NCBI GenBank assembly: GCA_944326325.1
Contig: CALVDQ010000020.1
Location: forward strand, 1-46,214
DNA from: an uncultured Bacteroidales bacterium
Lineage (GTDB): Bacteria; Bacteroidota; Bacteroidia; Bacteroidales; UBA932
Reading direction: 5' to 3'
DNA length: 46,214 bases
The number at the start of each line of letters is the position of its first letter. The stretch's first letter is position 1. Position numbers and translations under genes: made by a program. Of this stretch, positions 35,983 through 44,800 are shown one piece after another. The notes below the pieces were generated by a model. The model made no database searches. It saw only the letters and a list, made by a program, of their open reading frames with translations, and was not told the DNA's origin.

Positions 35983-36858
35983 ATGCCAAGAACAAATTTC
36001 CAGGAACTGCTTGATGCAGGTGTTCATTTCGGACATTTGGCGAGGAAGTGGAACCCTAAGATGGCCCCTTATATTTTTGACCAGAAGAACGGGATCCACA
36101 TTATCGACCTGCATAAAAGTATCGTAAAGATAGATGAGGCTGCAAATGTAATGAAACAACTTGCGCGCTCCGGCCGCAAGATCCTGTTTGTAGCCACAAA
36201 GAAACAGGCAAAGGATATCGTGGCCGAGAAGGCTGCATCCGTGAATATGCCTTTCGTGACAGAGAGATGGCCGGGCGGAATGCTTACGAATTTCCCTACC
36301 ATCCGTAAGGCTGTCAAGAAGATGAATACCATTGACAAGATGATTGAAGATGGTACTTTCGACACCCTCGCAAAGCGTGAGCGTCTCCAGGTGACCCGCC
36401 AGAGGGCCAAGCTGGAGAAGAACCTCGGTTCGATCAAGGACCTGAGCAGACTCCCGTCCGCACTGTTCGTGGTGGATGTGCAGAAAGAGATGAACGCGGT
36501 GAAGGAGGCAAATCGTCTTAATATCCCGGTTATCGCTATGGTTGATACTTGCTGCGATCCTACTCTTGTTGATTATGTGATCCCGGCCAATGACGATGCC
36601 GCCAAATCCATCTCCTACATTGTCGACGTGCTCTGCCAGGCTGTTTCCGAAGGCCTGAACGAGAGAAAGCTTGAGAAAGAGAAGGAAGTTCCGGAGCAGA
36701 ATGACTCACAGTCTCCTGCAGGAAAGAAACTCCGTTCCCGCAAGTCCAGGGGTGAGGACGCCGAGGCTGCCGCTTCTGAAGAGGTGCCTGCAGCTGAAGC
36801 TCCTGCCGAGGCAGCCGCTGCCGGGACTCCGGCCGTGACTGAAGCCAAGGCTGAATAA
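35983..36858 (+). CDS. rpsB: 30S ribosomal protein S2
   Basis: 291 residues. Signatures: QELLDAGVHFGHLARKWNPKM near the N-terminus, ILFVATKKQAKDIV, ERWPGGMLTNFPTI, and VVDVQKEMNAVKEANRLNIPVIAMVDT. The C-terminus carries an extra tail of about 55 residues, basic and then rich in Ala and Glu, which is longer than in E. coli S2. Start at the ATG at 35983, with a structured leader upstream. Confidence 0.98.
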   Translation: MPRTNFQELLDAGVHFGHLARKWNPKMAPYIFDQKNGIHIIDLHKSIVKIDEAANVMKQLARSGRKILFVATKKQAKDIVAEKAASVNMPFVTERWPGGMLTNFPTIRKAVKKMNTIDKMIEDGTFDTLAKRERLQVTRQRAKLEKNLGSIKDLSRLPSALFVVDVQKEMNAVKEANRLNIPVIAMVDTCCDPTLVDYVIPANDDAAKSISYIVDVLCQAVSEGLNERKLEKEKEVPEQNDSQSPAGKKLRSRKSRGEDAEAAASEEVPAAEAPAEAAAAGTPAVTEAKAE

Positions 36859-36889
36859 GGTACTAACACATTCAAAATTCTTGAGAATT

Positions 36890-37885
36890 ATGGAAATCAA
36901 AGCTTCCGACGTAGCTAAATTACGTCAAATGACCGGTGCAGGCATGATGGACTGCAAGAAGGCTCTTGTAGAGGCCGGCGGCGATTATGCCCGTGCACAG
37001 GAAATAATCCGCGAGAAAGGCAAGCTCGTGGCAGCCAAGAGGGCTGACAGGGAGACTTCCGAAGGTGCCGCCATCGCCAAGGTGGATGGAAACAGGGCTA
37101 TCCTCGTGGCTCTCGGATGCGAGACTGACTTCGTTGCCAAGAACGAGGAGTTCCAGACTCTCGCCAATGCCATAGCGGATGCTGCCCTTGCACAGTTCCC
37201 TGCAGATGCCGAGGCTCTCAAGGCCTGCACCCTTGCAGACGGGAGAACTGTAGAGGCCGCTGTTACCGAGCAGACCGGAAAGACAGGTGAGAAGCACTCG
37301 ATCGCTTACTATGCCAGCCTCGAGGCTCCTTACATATCTTCGTACATCCACAAGATAAACGGCAAACTCGCAGCCCTTGTCGCTTTCAACAAGGAAGTTC
37401 CTGCCGAGGCCGGAAAGGGAATCGCCATGCAGGTGGCATCCATGAATCCTGTGGCAGTCAACAAGGAGTCGGTACCTCAGAGTGTCATCGACAATGAACT
37501 TGCAGTGGCTGTCGAGAAGACAAAGGAAGAGCTCGTAAAGAAGGCTGTCAACTCAGCTCTTGAAAAAGCCGGTATCAACCCTGCCCATGTGGACAGCGAG
37601 GACCATATCGCTTCCAACACGGCGAAGGGCTGGCTTACTCCGGAGCAGGCCGACCAGGCACGTGAGATCATCAAGACTGTTTCTGCGGAGAAATCTGCAA
37701 ATCTCCCGGATGCCATGATCAAGAACATCGCAAACGGCCGTCTCAACAAGTTCTTCAAGGAGAATACCCTCGAGGAGCAGGAGTACCAGATGGGCGACGG
37801 CAAGATTTCCGTAAAGGACTATCTTGCCGGCGTGGACAAGGACGCGAAGATTGTAGCATTCAAGAGATTTTCGCTGAACGACTAA
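36890..37885 (+). CDS. tsf: Elongation factor Ts
   Basis: 331 residues from the ATG at 36890 (MEIKASDVAKLRQMTGAGMMDCKKAL); the frame can be extended only to a TTG at 36881. It exchanges GDP for GTP on EF-Tu. Also visible are the core motifs VALGCETDFVAKNEEF and the C-terminal NANGR-like NIANGRLNKFFKE followed by LEEQEYQMG. Longer than E. coli EF-Ts (283), as in other Bacteroidota. Follows rpsB by 31 bp, as usual, and ends at a strong terminator. Confidence 0.98.
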   Translation: MEIKASDVAKLRQMTGAGMMDCKKALVEAGGDYARAQEIIREKGKLVAAKRADRETSEGAAIAKVDGNRAILVALGCETDFVAKNEEFQTLANAIADAALAQFPADAEALKACTLADGRTVEAAVTEQTGKTGEKHSIAYYASLEAPYISSYIHKINGKLAALVAFNKEVPAEAGKGIAMQVASMNPVAVNKESVPQSVIDNELAVAVEKTKEELVKKAVNSALEKAGINPAHVDSEDHIASNTAKGWLTPEQADQAREIIKTVSAEKSANLPDAMIKNIANGRLNKFFKENTLEEQEYQMGDGKISVKDYLAGVDKDAKIVAFKRFSLND

Positions 37886-37909
37886 GGAAATATCCTGAAA
37901 AATATTTGG

Positions 37910-37951
37910 AAGGGGCTGTGCCAAAATAAATGCTTTGATACAGCCCCTTTT
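37910..37951 (+). terminator. Rho-independent terminator of the ribosomal block
   Basis: Perfect 10-bp stem AAGGGGCTGT (37910-37919) with ACAGCCCCTT (37940-37949), then TTTT. Placed 24 bp after tsf. Confidence 0.9.
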
Positions 37952-37957
37952 AATTGA

Positions 37958-38170
37958 TTGCGCACACTCAGGAACAGAACTCCCATTTCGCAGTGGGAGA
38001 GCCTTTTGGGCGGACAATTCGTAAGGATTCACAGGTCCTATCTCGTCCGTCGTGATGCGGTAAAGGAAGTCATGCCGGACAGTGTTTCCGTAAAAAGCGG
38101 GGCGGTGCTTCCGGTTTCAAGAGGATATAAGGACAGAGCTGTCGCTCTGCTTTCGTCCAATCCCCGCTGA
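37958..38170 (+). pseudogene. Truncated LytTR DNA-binding domain (response-regulator remnant)
   Basis: The frame has no ATG (the first usable codon is TTG at 37958) and begins six bases after the tsf terminator. Its centre reads GGQFVRIHRSYLVRRDAV, followed by LPVSRGYKDRA, which is the C-terminal part of a LytTR DNA-binding domain. The receiver domain and the first half of LytTR are gone. It is most likely the tail of a deleted response regulator. After its stop, 38171-38304 holds only a 7-bp stem, CTGGATC (38181-38187) with GATCCAG (38206-38212). Confidence 0.75.
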
Positions 38171-38304
38171 TCTGTATGTGCTGGATCCTGCTCTTGCCGG
38201 GGAAAGATCCAGTCTTCCGATGTAAATTTCCAAGCCGGTTTTTTCATATCCGGAATTTCTTTGAAGACGGAAAGATAATGGAATCCGTTTAAAATTTTTC
38301 AAAA

Positions 38305-38676
38305 TTGATTTCTCGTGGGGAGAGTTTTTTCCCTTTTGTACACAAGAATTCCCGATTTGTCTTCACATCGGACGGAGCCCTCGGTGAGGAGGCGAACATC
38401 ACCATCAGGGGAAACAACTCCCTGACGCAGAGCTCGGCCCCTCTCTACATCATCGACGGATTCCCTTCGGAGAGCTCCATGGCCACGTCCATGAACTCTG
38501 CGGACATCGAGAGCATCGACATCCTTAAAGACGCCTCGGCGACAGCGATATACGGTGCTCCTTCACAGGAAGTCTACGACCTTGTGGTGGAGATCCGCGA
38601 AAGGACCGGTGTCGGGACGCTACCGTTCAGCGAGTACTCCTCGCAGGAAAGTTTCCGCCAGTTCGTCCGGGACTAG
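38305..38676 (+). pseudogene. SusC plug fragment joined to unrelated sequence
   Basis: No ATG start. From about 38347 to 38559 the translation is a classic SusC plug: ITIRGNNSLTQSSAPLYIIDG and SIDILKDASATAIYGA. Where the family continues RGANGV, this one switches abruptly to PSQEVYDLVVEIRER, which I do not recognise, and stops at TAG (38674-38676). Signal peptide, TonB box and the whole barrel are missing. This looks like a deletion junction inside a former Sus locus. Confidence 0.8.
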
Positions 38677-39052
38677 GACAATCCGGAGACATCCCTGACG
38701 GAAAGGTCTGTATCCATCGATGTGACTGACGCTCTTGAGAATTTCGCCATAGCGTTTTCTCTGGGACCATGAAGGTGTCGATGTCGCGACCACGACCCAG
38801 AGACATTATTATGTCAACGGGGATGTTACCATTGTCGCAGAGGATTACGGGACGATAAGCACCGACCTTGGAGAGTTCTCCTGGACGACAGTGATGATGA
38901 ACGAAGAGATAGAGGACCTTTATCATAAGAACGACGGCAATGGGTCCATCGTACTGAACAGCAACCAGGATATCTATTTCAACGGGTGTGCCGCAGGAGC
39001 TCTTACGTATGCATTGAAAGGATGGTGCGTCTCATCCCCTGTTTCATGGTGA
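38677..39052 (+). pseudogene. Broken unknown gene, two frames
   Basis: The preceding frame goes on past TAG 38674 as open sequence (DNPETSLTERSVSIDVTDALENF) to a TGA at 38770. A second frame, open from 38753, carries GVDVATTTQRHYYVNGDVTIV, then FSWTTVMMNEEIEDLYHK and IYFNGCAAGALTYAL, and stops at 39050. One frameshift near 38755-38770 would join them, so they are probably pieces of one former protein that starts at the SusC junction (38560). I cannot assign a family. Confidence 0.5.
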
Positions 39053-40094
39053 TTCTGGTCCATTGTATCGAACCTTTTTACCTTGGAGGCGAGGGACGCT
39101 GATAAAGGATGTGTCCGATGCTGTATGGTGTACTGTCCTGGATTCCGCACTCAGGGCTGCAGTCCCGCTTTTCGTCATTGCTTCGAGCTATCTCCTGTTC
39201 CCGTTGAAGTATGATACGGCGACATTTTTCAGAAAACGTTTTGTCCGGGTGTGTATCCCGCTTGTGATATGGTCATTGCTCTATGCCCTTATACCATACT
39301 ACGGCTCTGCGGAAGGGTTTGACAGAGACGCGAACCTTGGACGCCTGCTTCTGAACTTCAATCCTCATTCCGGTCACCTGTGGTTCATCTATATGTTGCT
39401 GGGCGTGTATCTTGCGATGCCGCTCCTCTCCCCGTGGGCAGAGAAGGTCTCCAAAAAGGGTGAGGAACTTTTTCTCGGGATCTGGGCATTTACGACGCTT
39501 ATACCGTTCTTGCGGCAGGCTGCGGCAGCCGTGACCGGGTCTCCGGAACTGTGGGGAGAAGCCAACTGGAACGAATACGGTATTTTCCAGTATGTAAGCG
39601 GCTTTATCGGATACATGGTTCTGGGACACTACTTCAGGAAATATGTCCCTGAGATGTCCTGGAAGAAGACCCTTGCCGTTGCGGTCCCGTTGTGGATCGG
39701 CGGGTATGCCCTGACTGCGGGATGGTTCTGGATGACGATGCCGCGGGATTTTCCTGTGGAAGGCCCTGTAAGTATCGCGGTAAAGATGGAAACTTCATGG
39801 CAGTTCTGTTCGACAGGCGTGGCGATGACTTCCGTCGCCTATTTCATGCTCATCCGCAAACTGACCTGCTCCGGCAGCTTCTATCGCAAGGCCGTGCTTC
39901 CTGGGGCCGGAATCAGTTATGGCGTGTACCTGATGCATATGTTTGTCCTTGTCTTTTTCCACCAGACCGTTACTGCCTGGGGCCTCGGTACGCCTCTTCA
40001 TATTTTCGTTACGGCTGTCCTTACTTTCTTCTCCTGCTTCATCCTGGCCCGTGTCCTTTCATTGGTCCCAGGCAGCAGATACCTGCTTGGCTGA
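39022..40094 (+). pseudogene. Acyltransferase-3 family membrane protein, frameshifted
   Basis: From 39063 onward one frame encodes about 340 residues of a multi-pass acyltransferase (AAVPLFVIASSYLLFPL, SGHLWFIYMLLGVYLAMPL, a FxxRVCIPLVIWSLLYAL helix and a C-terminal YGVYLMHMFV). The N-terminal helix with the family His is in another frame: from the ATG at 39022 it reads CFMVILVHCIEPFYLGGEG and stops at 39100. The frames meet at 39094-39098, where one missing base after GAGGG explains the break. The part before CFMV also looks disrupted. It would have O-acylated a surface glycan. A sequencing error is possible but the neighbouring decay argues for a real pseudogene. Confidence 0.75.
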
Positions 40095-40128
40095 CACGGT
40101 GAAATAATACCTCCTACATCATTTGTAT

Positions 40129-40168
40129 GTACATTGTATGCAAATTTTAATTATACACACAATGTACA
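40129..40168. repeat. Inverted repeat over the recombinase start codon
   Basis: TGTACATTGT (40129-40138) and ACAATGTACA (40159-40168) are a perfect 10-bp inverted pair with a 20-bp spacer; the second arm covers the ATG at 40162. The core ACACAATGT (40157-40165) recurs in both repeats flanking the downstream promoter. Likely a recombinase binding site or autoregulatory operator. Confidence 0.65.
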
Positions 40169-41397
40169 AATATTCAAAGAACGGAGTCTCTGTGTTCGTC
40201 GTGCTTGACAGGCGCAGGGTAAAGAAATCGGGCCTTTACCCGGTGAAGGTGGAAGTAGTGTTCCACAGAAAACAGAAGTATTATCGTACAGGACAGGATC
40301 TGTCTGAAACAGAATGGAAACGCTTTCCCAGAACGTTGAGTCCTGGCGCGGTTGCGGACATAGAGGACCGTTTCTACCAGGTCCGGACTGAGGTGGAGAC
40401 ACTGATACGCAACGGGAACTTTTCTTTCCAGGCCCTTGACCGCATCCTCGGGGATGCCACAGGCAGGACCACTGTCAACGCCTTGCTGGAGAACATGATG
40501 AACAGTCTGAAGTCCGAGGGTCGGGTGAATTCGTTCTACAGGTGCCGGTCTGCTCTGAAAAGTCTCGAGAAGTTTGCCGGAGGGGATATCCAGCTTGCCG
40601 ACATATCTCCTCAATGGCTTAAAGAGTGCGAGAAATTCTGGAAAAAGGAAGGAAAGAGCCAGACAACGATAAGCATATATATGAAAACCCTGAAAAGCGT
40701 AATCAACCAGGCTCTCAGGGACGGGCTCATGAAGCGACAGGCATCTCCGTACGGCAGGGGCCGGTATGTCATACCTTCCGGAACGGGCCGTAAACTGGCC
40801 TTGTCGAAATACGACATACGGAAGATCATTGCATACAGGGGAAAGCCGAGACTCGAGGAGGCCAGGGATCTATGGCTGTTCTCCTATCTCTGCAACGGTA
40901 TCAATTTCAGGGATATGCTCTATCTCAAATACAAGAATGTCGTTGGGGACGAAATATGGTTCATAAGGACAAAGACCAGCCGTTCGACCGCCGGCTCAAA
41001 GTATATCAAGGCTATTTTCACCCCGGAGATGCGTCAGATTGTGGAAAAGTGGGGCAACAGGAATGACGGCAATCCGGAGACTTACCTTTTCCGGTATGCC
41101 GGTGTCTGTGATGACGTTTTCGCGACCGCTAATGTTGTCCGTAAGGTGATAGCCAGGTGCAACAGGGCCCTGGCGAAAATTTCTGCCGAAACCGGAGTGC
41201 CGAGATTCACTACCTACAGCGCAAGGCATTCGTTCGCGACCGTCCTTAAATGGTCCGGGGCCGACCTGTCCTTCATTTCGGAAAGCCTCGGACATTCCAG
41301 TCTGGCCATGACCGAAAACTATCTTGCCGGTGCCGGTCATGATGAAAGGGTCCGCAGTTCCAAGATGCTTACCGAGCTCGGGAAAAACCGTATGTGA
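40162..41397 (+). CDS. Tyrosine-type site-specific recombinase (integrase/Tsr-like)
   Basis: 411 residues from the ATG at 40162; an upstream in-frame ATG at 40123 would add 13 residues and overlap the inverted repeat. An N-terminal arm-type DNA-binding domain (about 1-95, VFVVLDRRRVKKSGLYPVKV) and a SAM-like core-binding domain (about 103-195) precede the catalytic domain. Catalytic residues: Arg250 (NGINFRDMLYL), Lys271 region, Arg355 (TYSARHSFAT, where the usual HxxR is YxxR, as in many Bacteroidota members), His378 (LGHSS) and Tyr387 (TENYL). All are present, so it should be active. The likely target is the inverted-repeat pair at 41511/41806. Homologous Tsr enzymes invert promoters of surface proteins in Bacteroides fragilis. 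Confidence 0.93.
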   Translation: MYKYSKNGVSVFVVLDRRRVKKSGLYPVKVEVVFHRKQKYYRTGQDLSETEWKRFPRTLSPGAVADIEDRFYQVRTEVETLIRNGNFSFQALDRILGDATGRTTVNALLENMMNSLKSEGRVNSFYRCRSALKSLEKFAGGDIQLADISPQWLKECEKFWKKEGKSQTTISIYMKTLKSVINQALRDGLMKRQASPYGRGRYVIPSGTGRKLALSKYDIRKIIAYRGKPRLEEARDLWLFSYLCNGINFRDMLYLKYKNVVGDEIWFIRTKTSRSTAGSKYIKAIFTPEMRQIVEKWGNRNDGNPETYLFRYAGVCDDVFATANVVRKVIARCNRALAKISAETGVPRFTTYSARHSFATVLKWSGADLSFISESLGHSSLAMTENYLAGAGHDERVRSSKMLTELGKNRM

Positions 41398-41497
41398 ACC
41401 GTATGCAAGGCCCTTCGAGGCAATTTTCCAGCATCTTGATTGCTGCTGCTTACTGCTTGTGTGTCAATGGGTAATGAAGATCGTTGAGATAAAGGGG

Positions 41498-41521
41498 ATT
41501 GTGTGAGTTATTACACAATGT
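41498..41521 (+). repeat. Left inverted repeat (IR-L) of the putative invertible promoter
   Basis: TTACACAATGT at 41511-41521 is the exact reverse complement of 41806-41816. Counting flanking bases, 14 of 16 positions match. The left site is itself symmetric: ATTGTGT (41498-41504), an 8-bp spacer and ACACAAT (41513-41519), the arm-spacer-arm form of a tyrosine recombinase core site. It lies 114 bp after the recombinase stop. Confidence 0.65.
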
Positions 41522-41711
41522 GACAACGGTGCCTACCGGCTTTCCCGTCTTCCCGCAGCCAATTTCCCGCCAAAATAAAACCGATAATTTCCGGCAATTA
41601 CCGAAGATATTCATCACAGGTCACTTTTTCTTCACACACTATTTACTTTATAATATGCCGGTTCCCCGTCGACCTGTTTTTCCTTTTTTCGTCTAAATTA
41701 TTTTGATAATT

Positions 41712-41743
41712 GTTGGTTTTGATAAAAAAAGAATGTACATTTG
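41712..41743 (+). promoter_or_regulatory. Promoter of the surface lipoprotein, inside the invertible segment
   Basis: A -33 GTTG (41712-41715), 20-nt spacer and a full -7 match TACATTTG (41736-41743). Start of transcription near 41748 gives a leader of about 85 nt that contains IR-R. The promoter faces the lipoprotein gene, which is the ON orientation in this sequence. Confidence 0.7.
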
Positions 41744-41805
41744 TGCGTGTTTTGGCTTTATGCCAGAACAGCAACAGTGTTGCAATTATCAATTTTTATA
41801 TTATA

Positions 41806-41816
41806 ACATTGTGTAA
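41806..41816 (-). repeat. Right inverted repeat (IR-R) of the putative invertible promoter
   Basis: ACATTGTGTAA at 41806-41816, the exact inverted copy of 41511-41521. It lies between the promoter and the ATG at 41833, so inversion of the 306-bp segment would turn the promoter away from the gene. Confidence 0.65.
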
Positions 41817-41832
41817 CAAACAAATTGTAGTT

Positions 41833-44800
41833 ATGAAAAAAAATTTCAGAATTGTGATGGCGCTTGCACTGACGTGCGGGGCGTTATCCTTTACTGGCTG
41901 TACTGACTACGAGGACGACATCAATTCTCTCGGCGACAGGGTGACCGCCGTAGAGAATGCTCTCTCGGAGCTTCAGTCGAAAATCGATGGCGGTGCAGTC
42001 ATTACAAATGTAGCCCAGACCGCAGATGGTGTTACCATCACGCTGAGCGACGGGCAGACCTATAACATCACCAATGGTAAAGACGGAGCGGCCGGGGAAC
42101 CGGGTTCAGTAGTGACTATCGGTGAGAACGGTAACTGGTTCATTGATGGAGTTGACACCGGAAACCCGTCAAAAGGTGACAAGGGTGACACCGGAGCCAC
42201 AGGACCGGAAGGTCCGGCAGGTCCGGCAGGAGACGATGCTCCTACAGTTTACTACAAACCGAATATGGAGACGGGCTGCTGGGACAAGGTAACTGTCGAT
42301 CCGGAGACTGGTAAAGAGACAGTTGAAGCCACGACAGACAGCTGGAAAGCTGCAGGCATCACCGCTGTGTGGGATACAGAATCTGGAAAACTTACCATAA
42401 CCGGAGTTGAAGGCGCTGAGAACGGCACTATCGAGATCTGGCTTTATCCGGGCAGACTTTCTTCGATCACACTCATCCCTGAGGTATATCTCGACGGAGT
42501 TCCGGCTATCCAGCTCAACTCATATTCTTATATGCCTCAGACTGTGACTTCCAATGCCACTACCGAGACTGTAGCAAACAAGAGCGGTGCAACTACGCAG
42601 ACTACTGCAGCTGCAAGCAAGACAGTCCGCTATCACGTATCTCCTTCTACAGTGACAAAGTCTGACATCGGTGACCCGACATACCTTATCGAGTCCGCCC
42701 TGATGCTTACTACCAGGTCAGGCAACGAACCTGTCATCAATGTCGTAGGTTATGATATCGACAACGCTAAAAAGGAACTGCTCGTTACCATAAAGAAGGC
42801 AGCCGGTGTTAATCTTTCTGAAAACCCTAAGGGTGATGACTATATATACACTGCTGCTCTCGAAGTTCCGGTAACACGTCTCTACAACGGTGAAGATCCG
42901 TTCTCCGTATATTCAGAGTATTCAGCTCTCGTTGAATCTTCAGTAGAGCCTCAGATCGCCGCACTCATAGATGAAAGCAAGGATCAGGACGAATACGCCT
43001 GCGAAAAAGATGCTCACAGTCATTTCTACCCTGAATATGACGATGTAGCTGTCGCTACCGTCGCTGTGAACGCCTATGCAGACTTTGACAAGCCGTTTGA
43101 TCTTCTTTCCATGGTGACAGGATGCTACACTGATGAAAAGGGTGCTGTACACGAGATTACAAAGGCAACTCTCGAAGAGGCCGGCCTCGAGTTCGAGTTC
43201 GCTGTCCCTGCAAAGCCTTTCGCTACCGGTGACAACGATACTGACCAGCAGAAATTCGCCCGCGTTGACGGTACCGACCTTATCGCTGTTACTCCTGAAG
43301 GACTTACCGGCAACAGGGCTACCATCGGCAAGACCCCTGTCGTAAGGGCTGAACTTATCGATGTAAACAATGACAACGCTATTGTTGACGTAGTCTACTT
43401 CAAGATACAGTGGAGCGAAGAAGCTCTCGTACCAGAGGACGAGGATCTCGGAAACATTGCTACATTCGAGTATGACCTCAGCTGCGCTGACTTCGAGGAC
43501 GGCATCGATTGGGAGACCATGGTCAACGATATCCTTGCCAAGGTTAACAACGGCAACGGTCTTTCATACGAGGAATTCGTAGCAAGGTATCAGGCTGCTG
43601 ATGTAACTGCCACTTATACTGCCGCATCCAACTCAGCCCTTGTGGGTGACGATGCTACTGTAGTCGCATCTTGGGACAACGCAGGAAGCTACGAGCCGAA
43701 TGCTGCCGCATTCACTTGGACAATGACTCCGGCAGAAATCGGTGATCTGCTCAAGGATGCTGCTGTAGAAGACCTTACCAAAGGTGCCGAAATCGGCTCA
43801 TACACTGTCAACATCGAACTCGACAGCTCCGTACCTGGAGAAGGTTCGCTGAACTTCCAGTTCACACTGAGCGTGAAGTGCCCTGAACTTCCGAAAATCG
43901 AAGACTATGCACCTGGTTACTGGGATACGGAAGGTGAACTTCTGAGGGTATATCCTCTCCAGATTACTGACAAGTACTGGGATGGACAGACTATGGGTAA
44001 CTACACTGTCGAATACAACTATCCGTTCATGGAGCAGTTCGAGGATGTAAACAATGATGGTATATTCCTTACCAACATTGCTCCTACAACCGCTCATCCG
44101 GCAGCAGAATGGGGTTGCCGCAGGTGGGATGTACAGTACTCTGACACTCAGAAGTATCTCCCTGCCGGTTATGCACCTCAGTTCCCTGTAGGAGACCTCT
44201 ATGCAGGTACTAACGACGGCGCCGGATACCACATCTTCAACGGAAATGAAGATGCCGCACATATCTGGTGGACCAACGCAGAAGGCGACCTCCTCAATAC
44301 TCCGGAGAACTGGTACGAGGCTGCGGACATAACTAAGATAGAGCTCCGTCTCCCTCTCACCGAATCTGCAAAACAGATTCTGAACGAGAACAGGACCACA
44401 AGCGTAGCAAATGCTGACTTCGCTGCCGGCAACCTCAAGACCGCTGCTATCGACATCTGGGCACGCATCAACGCTTACAACGTATGCAAAGTCAAGACTG
44501 TCAATGTATGGTTCGTCAACCCTCTGACTATTGACGCCGTTGTTGAAGGTGAATTCACTGATGCAATCTATGGCGGAAGCAAGGTAAGCGTTGAAGATGC
44601 ATTTGACAGCGTATCCGACTTCCTCGGCAACAAGGTGAATGTATACACCGGTGGTTCAGGTGCGCCTGAAGACCTCAGGAAGTACTATGATGTCAAGACT
44701 CCGGAATGGCATGTTGAAGATGCTCTTATCAGCATCAACAAGAACACCAACGACATTGACAATACTCTGGATCCTAACAAACCTGCTGATCTTGCCAAGA

